64,000 nucleotides of DNA, taken from positions 233,335-297,334 of the forward strand of contig MU119225.1 in assembly GCA_014904845.1 (NCBI GenBank), in the 5' to 3' direction. The notes below the pieces were generated by a model that searched no databases, had not been told where the DNA came from, and worked only from the letters and a program-made list of their open reading frames with translations. The position numbers and the translations under genes are program-made. Shown one piece after another: positions 27,502-40,191 of this stretch; within the stretch, counting starts at the first letter, position 1; every line of letters starts with the position of its first letter. This DNA comes from Acephala macrosclerotiorum. Lineage: Eukaryota; Ascomycota; Leotiomycetes; Helotiales; Mollisiaceae.

Positions 27502-30237
27502 ATGGCTCTCTCTTTTTTGGTTCTTGGTGCCTTTGCAGCCCAAAGTATGGCTACCATGCTGTACAACGGCTTGCAGACACAAATCTTTTCATCCGACCTG
27601 AGTACTGTACCACTTGTGATGCAGCCCTGAATACTTCTATCAGCTGTCCAGGAGACATCATCCAATTAACCACCTATGGCATCCAAGCGGTCTGTGAGTC
27701 AACTCTTTCAGGCATACCATGGCCGATGCGACTTACAATTCCAGGTTGGAATACGTCTTCCATGGCTAGCCTCTGTACTTCAGCATGAGAGGCTTCATCA
27801 GCAGAGCTGGCGACAGCAGTTGAGGCTGGGTGTGGTTCTGCCACGTTAACAATTGACAGCCAGAATATCACGTTCTCGTCCTAGATAGATCACAGGCAGT
27901 ATAAAGTTGGTCTGATCTGTTTGGTAGACACTGATACATCAGACTTTTGCTTAGATGTTGAGCAGACGTGCGTTACCTACCTAGACCTCCGATGCTTTCT
28001 TGCTGATTCGGTGGGAAGTTGGAATATCATAGAAATGGTTCTAAATGAGGTAGCAACCTGGCCTAGCAACACTTACAAGTGTTATTTCAATGGACAAAAT
28101 TTTTATTGAGAGTATGTCGTGAACGAGAACACTTGCTATAGTCTATTTGACTTTGAGTGGTCGGACGCAACTGGTGCGGCTGGATCAACTCAACTCGCAG
28201 CTCTGGACTACTACATCGAGCGTGGTGATTCAATAGATGATGATAACTATGGATGGGCGCTTCCGCTAGAATTTGACGAGTATCCTCTCGAGATCCAATG
28301 TTCTTTTTGTTTCTTGTAAGTTTTGCCTAGCTTCTTCTTTACGTCCATTAGCTAAGTCAAACAGACAGACATTCAAGTATGGATTGGAGAATAAGTGGGG
28401 CGATATATGGGAGTATGTAATTTAAGCCCTCTCGATATTGTTCGTAGCGCTGATCTCAAGAAACAATATCACGGCTCAGGTTTGAGATAACATGAAAGCA
28501 AACTGCAATCTCGATGATACGATCACACTGGCAAACGACTTCTTAAACGCATTGACATAGTAAGAACCAGAAGGCGAAAGCTGCATCGAAGCCTTACTAA
28601 CATACACACGTGGCGCCGAAATTCCTGTTGTTAACGAGACATCGGTTTAGACTTGCCCTCAGACCATCAGCATTGGCAGTACAGTCTCTTTAACTTGCAA
28701 AGAAGCAGCGATCCAGTATCAGATCCCAAGTGCCGGCATCTATAATCTCAACTCGGGTCTTTATTGCCTTGGTTTGAGTGACCAGACGATTTGTGCCCCG
28801 CTCTCATGCCCGGTTACTGTTGTCGACCTGGGAAGTTATTTGGAATAACAACACGGAAAACATTGTCAACTGGGTCGCTGGATTTTCTAACCTCACCCTG
28901 GCTCGATTCTATACGTGGAATCCCTATATAAACCTTGACCACGTTACTCATGGTACAGTCGTTTGCGTTGGGTCAGTTTTGAAACATCATTGCTGAATCG
29001 AGAATGAATGCTGATTCCCATAGACCACCTGGTGGAGTCTACATTCCACCTAGAGCTACTGTTGCTACCCCATCTGTTTACACCGCAACAGCGTAAGTTG
29101 CTTCTCACAATTTGTCAGTGGGCAGGCAGCTAATTTTGTTAGAATTCCTGCAAGCCCTACCCCGTTTGGAACGATCGCCAACTGTAGTCCTTACGAGCCT
29201 GGTTTCAAAAGTCTGTGCTTTTCAGGCTGTTTTTAGGCTTCCTTTTTCGCGAGGAACGTCAAAATCGGTGCCGTTACTTAAAGATTTTAGAATAACTACA
29301 AATGTGACTTCTTTTAGCTTGTAGTTCTATATTCAAAAGAAGTCAAAGTATATTTATTCAAGTTACTTAGAGTATTTTGTATTTTAGTTCAAAACTCGAC
29401 ATTTTGCTTCAGCGTTTATTTGTTACGAGCTGGGCTTCACGGGTCTGTGCGCTCAGGGTATTTTCGAAGAAAATAGGGAATAAAATCTCGAATTATAGAC
29501 GACTAAGGGATTAAAAACGCAATTCAACCAAAATGAAACCTGAAGCCGAGATTTACAGTAAATTGAAAAAGTGGTGCTTGTAAAGTTTTAAAATAATGGT
29601 CGTAACTTTTGAAGTTTAAGGCAAAAAAGTGGCTCGCTAAAAGCGAAAATATGCCCTGTGGCGCACAGACCCGTGAAGCCCAGCTCGTTAGCGAGAAGCC
29701 CTGAAAAGCACAGACTTTTGAAACCAGGCTCGTTACTATACAGTGGAAGCAGGCGACGACTGCAGTCTCGTGAGCGAGAAATACGGGCTGGCATTTCCGG
29801 ATTTCATCAGTATGTATATGCTTGAACCCCACAAAATGTGCCGACTTTGTAGACCTGAATCCATCAATTGACTCTGCCTGCTCGAATCTCATTTTAGGGG
29901 ATGACTACTGGTAAGTCCACCACACACCTAACAAGAAACTTGCTAACACTCAATAGTGTTGCTGCTGTCAACGGGACAGTCGTATCCAGCGTCACTACCA
30001 CCAAAGCACCCGCAACATCAACTTCGAAGTCCTCTCCGACGGGTACATCCTATGTCGCAGCTCCAAGTGCAACAGCTCCGGGAACCACACCATACTGCTA
30101 CACATGGTACACCGTCGTATCGGGCGATTCATGCAGCGATGTCGCGGCTGCGTATGGACCAGTTTTATGCTTGGAACCCTGCTATGGGAGCTTGTGCGAA
30201 CTTATGGCCAGGGTATTATTACTGCGTCGGCATGTAA
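27502..30237 (+). pseudogene. multi-LysM (CBM50) secreted protein, decayed and interrupted
   Basis: Starts with a signal-peptide-like ATG at 27502 and the LYNGLQTQIFSSDL block typical of fungal multi-LysM proteins. It then shifts frame near 27598 and carries TGA at 27786-27788 and TAG at 27882-27884, among other stops. Later blocks are still readable: DNYGWALPLEFDEYPLEIQC, a LysM with ARFYTWNPYINLDHV and VVCVGPPGG, a LysM with YTVEAGDDC plus LNPSIDSACSNL, and a last LysM with YTVVSGDSCSDVAAAY and FYAWNPAMGACANLWPGYYYC, the last again frame-broken. An inverted-repeat element (29193-29733) splits one LysM. Intact relatives bind chitin and can shield hyphae or hide chitin fragments from hosts. 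Confidence 0.78.
29193..29733. mobile_element. TIR element inserted in the LysM gene
   Basis: A perfect 34-bp inverted repeat, beginning ACGAGCCTGGTTTC, is at 29193-29226 and 29700-29733. A second, related inverted pair lies inside (about 29423-29460 and 29650-29688, sharing GAGCTGGGCTTCACGGGTC). The two repeat types resemble each other, both having the pattern ACGAGC..GG..TCA...GTCTGTGC. The interior has no long reading frame. Length, about 541 bp, fits a MITE. The insertion separates TIANC from YYTVEAGDDC of one LysM, so the element arrived in a formerly continuous exon. Target duplication is unclear; TAGT lies just outside both arms. The element itself shows no RIP-like mutation. Confidence 0.75.
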
Positions 30238-30311
30238 AGGCCACGGGCGTAAAGTTTTATTTGTACTCCATTGTGCTTTGGAGTGTCTTGTCTCAGACAT
30301 AATTTAATATG

Positions 30312-31359
30312 TTAAATCGAAGAAATCCTGTTCCAAATCTCCTCTGCATCTCGTGCCCAATCCTCCTGCCTGAAATTATCTGGCCAGCCGTACTCCTCTA
30401 TGAGTATCTTCTTCACCTGATCGCGCTGCCGACCTAGTTAGTCAATCCTGCATCGCGGAATTCGGTATTTACGTCTTCATGCCCCATATTATAGCCGTAG
30501 AACTCTTTGTGCCACCTCGAGGGCCCGGAAGGTATCAGCTCCAATGACCGGACCTTCTCAATTAGATGCCTGAAGTAAGACGGTGCGTCCTGCGGGTGGC
30601 AATTTCTGTAATGCCTCGGCTCTTCCAGTCTCTCAAGCACCGTGCCTTCAGGGTTGTCGAAGTCCGGACCAGAATTGTTTTCCAGTACCCTCACCGTATC
30701 TATAGATTTCCATCAGCTCATGCCAACGAGAGAAGTAGGAGTTTCAGCGGCAGCATACTGGCTTTCGTATCCAGCACCAAAATCATCCCATCTCTCAAAC
30801 AATGCGACAGCGCGAGATCATGGCTCAGCAGATAGTTCAACCTCACTCCCTCAACCCCATCATTCTCCGGGTCACGACTCTCGACGATATCGTCGCCACG
30901 CAAAAATGAGTATCCCCTAGAGCCAGGGAATAAATGGCAGCCATACGCGCTGGCTTCTTCGTCAAACCCCTCGAGCTTCTGAACATCTTCGTACGGTCCA
31001 TCGATGTAACGGATTCTCTTCATAAGTGAAATGACCGCGACGTCGATGTTGAGCGAGTTGCAGAGTTTCTCGTTGATGTTGTGCCCGGCGCCCGGAGGGG
31101 GATAGATGATCTGAGAGGGTCGAAGGTAGGCCAGTGAAACGAGGAGGGAGTAGAACTCGTTGATTAGAGAGACGATGGTTTCCTCGTTGTAGAGCGTGCC
31201 CGTAGGCGAGAGGAGGGGCGAACTTGGTGGTGAGTGTGAGGGCGAGCGAGGAGGTCGCGGTGGAGGTTGGTGAGCCGGTTGTTGGAGCATCTTGGTGAGT
31301 ACGATTGCGAAAATGCCTATAATAGCTGCGAAGAGGATCTCTCCTGGCGATTTCAACAT
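30312..31359 (-). CDS. unknown fungal protein with N-terminal membrane anchor
   Basis: Three exons in reverse order, 30759-31359, 30473-30699 and 30312-30425, give 313 aa; phases match and introns are 59 and 47 nt. The first true ATG is at 31359. Residues about 7-25 (ILFAAIIGIFAIVLTKML) form one membrane segment, followed by a Pro/Ser-rich stretch. The rest resembles a fungal family of unknown function with blocks LINEFYSLLVSLAYL, VISLMKRIRY, LVLDTK, FRHLIEKVRSLELIP and EEYGWPDNFRQEDW. No catalytic motif is visible and no function is assigned. The gene ends about 250 bp from the AT-rich block yet has no nonsense codon, unlike its LysM neighbour. Confidence 0.7.
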
Positions 31360-31605
31360 CTTGAATCTTGAAATTTTTGCTGCAAGAGGGAGCAAAGTCA
31401 AGAGCTGTGGTTGAAACTCGTGCTGAGTTTACTTTGTCAACATAACTTTATTATCCTTTCATCCCGCTAAAAGCAACTATTATAAAAACGTATATATATA
31501 TATATTTTATTTATATAAAAATATATATTATTATTAAAAATTTTTATTAAATTCGATTTTAAATTATTTATTTAATTTAAATATATTAATAATAATAATA
31601 ATTAT

Positions 31606-31803
31606 TATTATATCGAAATATATATACGTATTTATCACGTGTTCTAATTAAGAGAAGACTAGTATAGAAGTTGAGAGTATATCAACATTTTCAATTTTAG
31701 ATTTAATTCTTTAGATAATTAATAATCTTTATATTTAATACGTAAAAACTACGATTATTAAACGTAATATATTAATATATTCGAGTATTTTAATATTATT
31801 AAT
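31606..31803. repeat. left LTR copy
   Basis: Aligns base for base with 38874-39073 over almost its full length, with one single-base gap. Where the copies differ, this one usually has T in place of C but keeps G (for example TTTTCAATTTTAGAT against CTCTCAATTTCAAAT), so C>T change happened on the + strand here. Confidence 0.75.
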
Positions 31804-34800
31804 ATTGATTAATATTTGATTTTGTTGGTTAAATATAAAATAGTAAAATTTAAATTAAAAAAAGTTTTTGTGTAAAAGAATATATATTTTTTCGAAATTT
31901 AAAAATGTACGTTTAATTTTTTTTTGGTATTTGAAAAATTTTATAAAAAAATTTTAAAAAAATTTTACGTAAAAAAATACAAATTTTTTTTGGTATTTAA
32001 AAGTTTTACGTTTTATATTTTTTTCAATATTTAAAAAATTTTACGTATAATATTAAAAATTTGAAAAAACAATTATCGAAATTTTAATTACGCTTTTTTT
32101 AATTTGCGTTTATTACGTACAATAAAAAAATCGATTACAAAAATTTTATTTTCTTTGAATTAATAATTAAAACGATAAAAAATATTATACGTTATATTTT
32201 TTTTTAAAAACAACGAATTTTTATATTATTCGAAATATATTTAAATTATAATCAATTTAAAATTTTATTTATATTTTATATATAAATAAATAAATTTATA
32301 TTAAAATAAATAAATTTATTAAATATAAATCAATATTTTAAAATAATAAAAATTAATATTTAAAATAATTTTTTTTTTTTTTAAAAAACAATTTATTTTT
32401 TTTGAATATTTTTTTATTATTTAATAATAAAAATATTTTTATTTTATTACGATAAAAACAAATACGAAAAACGAATTAATTTCGAGTAATTAAATTTAAA
32501 TAAATTTATTATAAATATATATATTTTATATAAAATTGAAATATTTAAAAATTTCGAATATAAAAATAGTAATTTATAAAAATTTTATAAAAATTTTTTT
32601 AAAAACTAAAAAACAATATATTTTAAAATAATTATTAGTAATTTGATAATTATTTTAAAAAATTATTTTAAAAAAAAAAAAATTTATATTTTATATAAAT
32701 AATTAATTTAATAAATTGAAATTTTTATTTAAAAAAAACAATAATATATAATTTAATTAAATATAGAAATACAATAATAATTAAAAAAAAAATTTCAATT
32801 TTCGATTTAATTTAAAAAATTAATTTCGATTAAATTCAATTATTTTAAATAAATTTACAATAAAAATATAAATAAAAAATATAATAAATATTAATTTGAA
32901 AAAACGAAAAAACAATTTTTAAAATTTTAAATATATATTAAAAATTATAATAAAAAATATTTTGAAATAAAAATAAAATATACGTATTTTTAAAAACGTT
33001 ATTATAAAAATTTGAAAAAATTATCAAAAAATTCAATAAAATAAAAAATAAATATAAAATAATAATTTATTACAAATTAAATCAATTTAAAACGATAATA
33101 TTTAATCGATTTAAAATAATAATATTTAAAAAAAAAAAATTTATTCAATTAAAAATAATAAAAAATTAATATTACGAATAAACTTTCGATTAAATATAAT
33201 ATTATTTGTAATGTAAATAAAAAAATTTATTAAAATTAAATCTATAATAATAATAAATTTTTCAATTTTTTAATATACGATAAAACGATTATAAATTTTA
33301 AAAAAATTTATAACGAATATTAAACGTATAATATAAAAAAAAAAATTTAAAAATTTAAATAAAAATAAAAAAAAAAAAATTAAAAAATCAAATTATTAAA
33401 AAATTTAATAATTTAAAAATTTTTTATTTTAATAATAATAATAAATATAAAAAAACAATTTACAATTTTTTAAACGAAAAATTTTTAAATTTTTAAATTT
33501 ATTGTAATAATATAAATATTACATTGAATATATATAGAAAAATATTTGATTATATTAAAAAAATAAATATAAAATTTTTATTTAAATAATATTTTTTATT
33601 ATAATTTTTCGTTTAAAGAAATTATTAAATATATAAAAATTAAATTCGAAATTTTATATATTTTAATAATATATTTAAAAAAATAAAAAAATTAAATTTT
33701 ACGAAATATTATTAAGAAATTGATTAAAAATTTCAAATTATTATTTAATAAATTATAATAAATTCGAAGAAAATAATCGAAAAAAAATCGTAAAAATAAT
33801 AATATAAAAAATTGTATTTTACGAGTTTGTAATAATATTAAAAAATGTCGTATATATTTAATAAATTCTAAAAATACATTAAAAAGCGTTTAATATTAAT
33901 TGTAATACGTTATTTAATCAATTAAAAAAAACGAAATATAAAATAATTAAATTTTAATATTTATTTTATTAATTATAAATACAATAAATATAAAATAAAT
34001 AAAAATCGTAATAATAAATACGATTAAAATAAATATAATTACGATTACAAAAATTAAAAATACGATAAATATAATTAAAGTAATTATTCGAGAAAAAAAA
34101 AATATTATATTTATAAAAAAACAAAATATTAATCAATAAAATATTTTTTAAAAAAAAAATAATAAATATATAAAAAATTTAAAAATAAAATTTATTTTCG
34201 ATATAAAAAATACGTTTTTATAACAAATTATCAAACTTTTTTAATTTATAAAAAAAAAGTAAAAAAATTCGATAATAAAAATAAAATAAATATTTTTAAT
34301 ATTTTTATTTTAAATATAAAAAAAATTCGATTTTAAAAAATAAAAAAAAAGTAATTAAAAATTTGTAAAAATTAATTTTATTATTATAAAATATATTAAT
34401 ATTAAAAAATTAATTACAAAATTAAATAATTAAAAAATGTAATATTTTTTAATTAAAAACAATATATTTTATTTAATTAAAAAAAATTTAAATTAAATTT
34501 TTTTTTTCTAATTTATAAATAAATATATTATAAAATTTTTTTAAAATATATTATTAAATACAAATATAATTATTATATTAATAATAAAATACGATTAATT
34601 TATAATTTTTATAAAAAATCGATTTACAAATAAAATTCAATATTTCAAATTACAAAAAAAAAATTTAATTCAAAATAAATAATATAAAAATTGAAAATAT
34701 AATTAAAATTTATATTTTTATTAAAAACGTTACTTTTTATATTGTACTTTGTAATATATTATTTTTATTATTTTTAGAAAATATAAATAAATTTAAATTT

Positions 34801-37800
34801 AATTTAATAATATAAAAAATTGTATAAAAAAACGCGATAATAATATAATTATATCGATTATATACAAATAAAAATATTTATAGATTTTATTAATAAAATC
34901 AAAGAAAGTTTTTATTTAATACTATTTAATAAATATAAATTTATAACGTGTATATAAAAAATTTAAATATTTATCAATATAACAATTTATAAATATAAAA
35001 ATTTTATATTTTAATAATTAAAACAAATTAATAAATTTTATTATTATTATTAAATAAATACAAAATCGTTAAAATAATTCAAATTCTTTTTTAATAAACG
35101 ATTACAAATTTAATTATTTAATAATTATTAATATTATATATTTAAATAATAATACGATTTTACAATTTGTAAATTTTTTTACAAAATTTCAAAACGTATA
35201 ATTCGTTATAAAAATATTTATACGAATAATATAAAATATAATCAAAAAATATTAAATTAATATATATTTAAAACTATTAAAAATTTTAATTTATAACGTT
35301 AAAAAAAACTTTATATTTGTAAAATTTAAATAATAAATAAAAATTGTAATAATAAAAATAAAATTTTTTTTAATTGAAACGTATAATTTAATTGAAAAAA
35401 TAAAAAAATATTATATTTTATTATAATAAATTTATACAATTATATTAAAAAAAATAATAAAATATATTACAAAAAAATAAATATTATAAATAATAATAAA
35501 AGTTTATAACGATTTAATAAAATCAAACGAATTTATATTTATTTTATTAATATTTAAATATATTTTAAAATTTTCAATATAAATATTTTTACGTCGATAA
35601 TAATAAAAAAAGTAAATACTATTTATAAAATAATAAACGAATTTTATTGTATACAAATTAAATAATAAATTAATAATATTTTAATAATAAAAAACGATTT
35701 TAGTATTTTAATTATTTTAATATTCAAATTTTTAAAAAGTATAAAAAATAAAAAAAATTATATAAATTATTAGTAATTACGAGTAAAGAATATATTATAT
35801 AATTATTTTATAAATTAATAAACTTTAAAGTAATTGTAATAAAATTTTATTTTCGAAAATCGTAAATTGAAAAATCGATAAAGAAATAATTTATAAGAAT
35901 TATACAAAAAAACGAAAAATTGAAAACAATAAAAATAATATAAAAAAACAAAAATTAAAAAAATAATAATAATAATTATTTAATTTTAATTAAAATTTAA
36001 TTTAAACGTTATAAATAATTAAAAAATACAAAAAATAAATTGAAATTTATAATTTATTTCGAATAAAAATATTTTAATTTTATAAATATTAATAATAATA
36101 ATAATAATTTTATAAATAATAAAAATTTCAATTAATATTATATATAAAAAAAAATTATAATTAATATAATTTATATAATAAATAAATAAATAAATAAAAT
36201 ATAAAATTTATAATTAAATTACGAAAAAAAAAAATAATTATTATATTTAAAATTTTTTTTAAAATTTTATAATAAAAAAAAATAAAATAAATTGTTTATT
36301 AAAAACGTTTTTAAATATATAAAAATATTTCGATTTTTAAATTTAAATTAGTATATGAAATTAAAAATAAAATAATAAACGAATTATACGAAAAAATAAA
36401 AATTGTAATTTAAATTTTTAATAACGAATTAAAAAAATTTATTTTTATAAAACTTTTTATAATTTAATAAATAAATTAAAAAACAATTTTATAATATAAT
36501 TATAAAACGTTATATAAATATATATACAATTATAAATTTTAATTTAATAAATAATTTTTATTTTAAAAAAGAAATTATTGTATAAATTCATAAAAATAAA
36601 TATTTATTAATTTACTATATATTATAAATATTTTATTTTTAAATTAAAAATAGAATTTTTAATATATAATTTTTATTTTTTAATTAAAAAAATTAAAAAA
36701 ATATTTAAAATTATTAATATACAAATAAATAATTCATTAAAATTATTAATATTATAATTTACGAATTTAAAAAAAATAAAAATAAAAAAAAATTAAATTA
36801 CAAATAAAAAATATTTAATATTTAATATTTACAAATTAATTAATATTTAATAGTAGAATTATATAATTACTAAAAAAAAAAAAATACGATTTGAATAAAA
36901 AAATTAAAATAAAAAAATCGAATTTATCGATTTAAAAATTATAAATTATTTTAATTAATATTAAAAGTAATAAATTCGCGAAACGTATATTGTATTTATT
37001 TATTAATTAAAAATTGTTTTTAATTTATTAATTATTATATAATATTAAATTTCGATTGAAAAAAACGTAATAATTTTAAATAAAAAATTGAAATAATAAT
37101 AAAATAATTTATTGTATAATATTTATTATATTTTGATCGATTTAAAAATAATTAAAATATTTATATTCGTAAACGATTCGTATACTAATAATATTAATTT
37201 AAATTCGTAGATTGAATATATAATTATAGTAATTAATAAAACTCGAACGAAAAACGATTTTAAAATAAAAAATAATTTAATATATTAAAGTTTTATAAAG
37301 TATAAAAAAGTTATTAAAAACGTTTTAACGTTTGAAATTTATAAAATAATTAGTAAAATAAATATAATAATTGTAATAATTTTTATTATTAATATAATCG
37401 TAAAATAATTCGATTTATTTAATATTTTTATTATTGTTAATACGAATTTGTATTTTTTATATAATTGTTTAATAAAATTAAAAATAACAATCAAAAAACG
37501 TTTTATAATCGATATTATAATTTTAAAATAATCGTATAAACGTAAAAAATTGTAAAAAGTATAATAAATATATAAAAACGATAATTCGATAAATATTATA
37601 ATAAAATTCAATTTAAATAAAATTTTATAAACGTTTATTAATACGAATAATTTTATAATTAAAAATAAATAAATAAATAAATAAAAATAAAATTTTGTTT
37701 TTTTGAATCGAGTAAATTAATTTATTTCAAATTAAATTTTTAAAAATACAAAAAAATAATTAATTATTATTAATTAATTATATAAATTACAATTTAAAAT

Positions 37801-38244
37801 ATTTAATTATTGATTTTATAATTTTATTATTTATTTTATTATTGATTTTTCAATTTTATTAATAACGATATTAAATACAATTTTTTTATTATAATAAATC
37901 AATTTCAAATTTTTTTTCTATTTTAACAAATTTCGATTTTATTAATTAATTTTTAAATCGATTAAAATATCGTATTACAAAAATTCGATCGCGTTTAAAA
38001 CGTATCGAATTATTAATATTTTCGATAATTATATAATACTATTAATATTACGAATAAAAATTTATTAATTATATAAAATACGATTTTTTAAAATATAATA
38101 TAAATAAAAAAAAATTTATAATACGAATATAAAATAATTAAATTATTAATTTAATTATTTTTTTATTTTTAATTATTAATTTATATATTAATTAATATTT
38201 TTTCGATTTTTTTTATAAATATACGAATAATTAAAAAATAAAAT

Positions 38245-38473
38245 TGTCGGTTCAATCATGTGATCGCTTAAGCGATCGACTAGATGATCCGGACTATGAC
38301 TTTTATTACTTTTGGCAACAGTTGCCCTAGCGTCCACTTCTTAATCTTACGTCCACTCTGTTTAATTATATAGGTAGATAGGTGCCTTCTCTGGAAAGGG
38401 GCAGACAGAATTGAATCATTGACACCAGACTAAGATCTTAGTGTTTTGTGATTTGTCCTCGGACGTACTAACA
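38245..38473. mobile_element. solo LTR with 5-bp target duplication
   Basis: A 229-bp island of normal base composition within the AT-rich block starts TGTCGGTTC and ends GTACTAACA. It is flanked by the identical pentamer AAAAT at 38240-38244 and 38474-38478. TG...CA ends plus a 5-bp duplication are diagnostic of an LTR, and no internal element is present, so this is a solo LTR left by recombination. It carries none of the C depletion of its surroundings and therefore inserted after that mutation episode. The LTR is unlike the one at 31606/38874. Confidence 0.85.
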
Positions 38474-38873
38474 AAAATAGTATAATTTGTAATATTTTTT
38501 TTATTACGATTAAAATATTATTAAATCAAATTTTATATTAATTTTACAAAAAAAAAAATTAATTAAAATAAAAATTAAAGTATATATATAAAAAAAAAAA
38601 AAAATATAATACAAAATATTGAAATTAAAAAAAAAATTTTATTTTAAAAACGATTATTTTTTTTTTAAAAAAATTGTTATAATTTTACGAAAAATTTATA
38701 ATGTAATCGATATAATCACGAGATTTTTTTATTTGTTTTTTTTAAACGAGCGATTTTTTATAATCGTTTTATAAATATTAAATTTTTAAACTACGAAATT
38801 ATTTATTGAATTTATAATTAAATAGAAAATTATACTAGAAAATAAATTGAATTTTTACTATAAAAATAAAAAT

Positions 38874-39073
38874 TGTTAATATCGAAATATATATACGTAT
38901 TTATACGTGTTTTAATTAAGAGAAAACTAATATAAAAATTGAAAATATATCAATACTCTCAATTTCAAATTTAATTCTTTAAACAATTAACAATTTTTAT
39001 ATCCAATACGTAAAGACTACGATTATTGAACGTAATATATTGATATACTCGAGTATTCTAGTACTACTAATAT
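38874..39073. repeat. right LTR copy
   Basis: Partner of 31606-31803. It keeps C residues (ACTCTC, ATCCAATACG, ATATACTCGAG) but has A where the left copy has G (AGAAAACTAATA against AGAAGACTAGTA). The change is therefore C>T on the - strand, the opposite polarity to the left copy. The outer boundary is approximate. Confidence 0.75.
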
Positions 39074-39196
39074 ATTACAAAATTTTGTTCCTCCCCTATA
39101 TTTATTACTAAGATAAGCGAGCAAATCAGTTTTCCGATTAACTTCCTCGTACGAAAAAAAGAAATAATATATATTTAAATTATAATATTCCCTATC

Positions 39197-39315
39197 ACAT
39201 ACGACCATAGACTGTGGAGAATTGGGCATCCCGTCCGCTCTGCCATACACAAGCCACAGATCGGTAGACTAGTAGTTGGGTGGGTGACCACCAGCGAATC
39301 CCTACTGTTGTATGT
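39197..39315 (+). rRNA. 5S ribosomal RNA
   Basis: 119 nt from ACATACGACCATAG to GTTGTATGT, whose ends pair as helix I with one G-U. The conserved fungal 5S blocks CATCCCGTCCGCTC and AGTAGTTGGGTGGGTGACC are present, and the CTGTGG/CCACAG arms pair. A run of six T follows (39317-39322). It is dispersed, not in an rDNA array, which is normal for filamentous ascomycetes, and is the first intact feature after the AT-rich block. Confidence 0.93.
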
Positions 39316-39316
39316 C

Positions 39317-39322
39317 TTTTTT
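39317..39322 (+). terminator. Pol III T-run after 5S
   Basis: Six T residues directly after the 5S 3' end. Confidence 0.7.
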
Positions 39323-39401
39323 AGTATTTGCATTTTCTTTTACCGGTAACTGGGGGCGGAGACATTCAGCCTTGAGCGCTTCCTCGTCCCACCTGCAGAT
39401 A

Positions 39402-40191
39402 GACAATCCTTTGTCGAAAAGGAGACTTCGAGCAGGAACTAGACTCCCGACCAAAACTAACGCATACGCTTGATGGTGCATTGGTTGGATACATGGTATT
39501 ATTCAGCTGTTTGGATGACGAGATCCGGAAGATCACCGCACGTTCTTCTCGTGCAGGCACTTTGTCCTGGAAGGGGAAGACCAGAGTTGTTTGGGCCCAT
39601 GATAGGCTGCGGGAGCTGTTGGACGGTCTTCGTGGACAACAGAATGCCATCAATCTCCTCATTCAGCTTGGTCAGTCAATTGTAAGCTATCGGCAAACCC
39701 CTTTTTTGTACTCATGTCTAACCAGCACAGGGACTCCCTTGGAGAAATCAAGAAACTACTGAACCGGAACTGGCCACTCCTGGCCGAATCAATCAGGAGA
39801 ACAGAGTCACTAAAGTAGTCGTATCCAGAGATTGTCTTTCCAGCTTCAATATACAGTGAAGATTGTCAGAGTTTTTATTTGAACCCGCCACCGGTTGCTG
39901 GAGACTCAAACCTTGACTTCGAATTCGATGATTTGGTTGGCAATAGTCAAGTATATAGACGAGCCCTTGTCTCAGCAAGAGGATAGTCAACAAAAGAAAA
40001 TGTTCAAGAAAGTACCAGTGCTCGGCCTATTGTTGAAAGCGATCTCATTGACCTATCCTCTGATCCGCAGACAATCATCGCTGAGCAAATGAATGAAACG
40101 ACCCGGGATCTGGAAGGCTTAATCGTTTCACACGATGAACAGTCTCTTAATGCGGATTCTCCGCCCTCAACATCTTACCTCCAGGAATCTT
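39402..40191 (+). pseudogene. fungal N-terminal-domain protein (NLR/ankyrin type), broken
   Basis: Reading frame content resembles the coiled N-terminal region common in fungal ankyrin or STAND proteins: LFSCLDDEIRKIT, SWKGKTRVVWAHDRLRELL and RGQQNAINLLIQL. After a probable intron starting 39682 (GTAAGC; end near 39725) it continues with RDSLGEIKKLLNRN and FEFDDLVGNSQVYRRAL. In-frame TAG codons at 39826-39828 and 39984-39986 break it, and a TAA ends it at 40189-40191. No start codon is recognisable at the 5' end, which lies close to the 5S gene, so the gene is also probably truncated. No effector or repeat domain follows. Confidence 0.5.

Larger units (their letters stand above)
31606..39073. 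mobile_element. LTR retrotransposon destroyed by RIP-type mutation
   Basis: Two related direct repeats of about 200 bp bound a 7.5-kb AT-rich block. Inside it only tiny AT-driven frames remain and C and G survive mainly as CpG. The spacing and the TG-like start of the right copy (TGTTAATATCG) fit 5' and 3' LTRs of a retroelement of about 7.2 kb once the later 229-bp insertion is subtracted. Copia versus Gypsy type cannot be decided because no protein motif survives. A flanking AT-rich tail (about 31450-31605) lies outside the left repeat. Confidence 0.65.

Noticed and set aside
37339..37611. Hydrophobic frame resembling a membrane protein
   Set aside because: Poly-Ile/Phe/Leu composition arises from AT-rich sequence within the mutated retroelement.
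31606..39073. Mitochondrial DNA insertion as the source of AT richness
   Set aside because: No rRNA, tRNA or cox/cob/nad motif is seen, while flanking LTR copies and CpG-sparing C>T polarity explain the composition.
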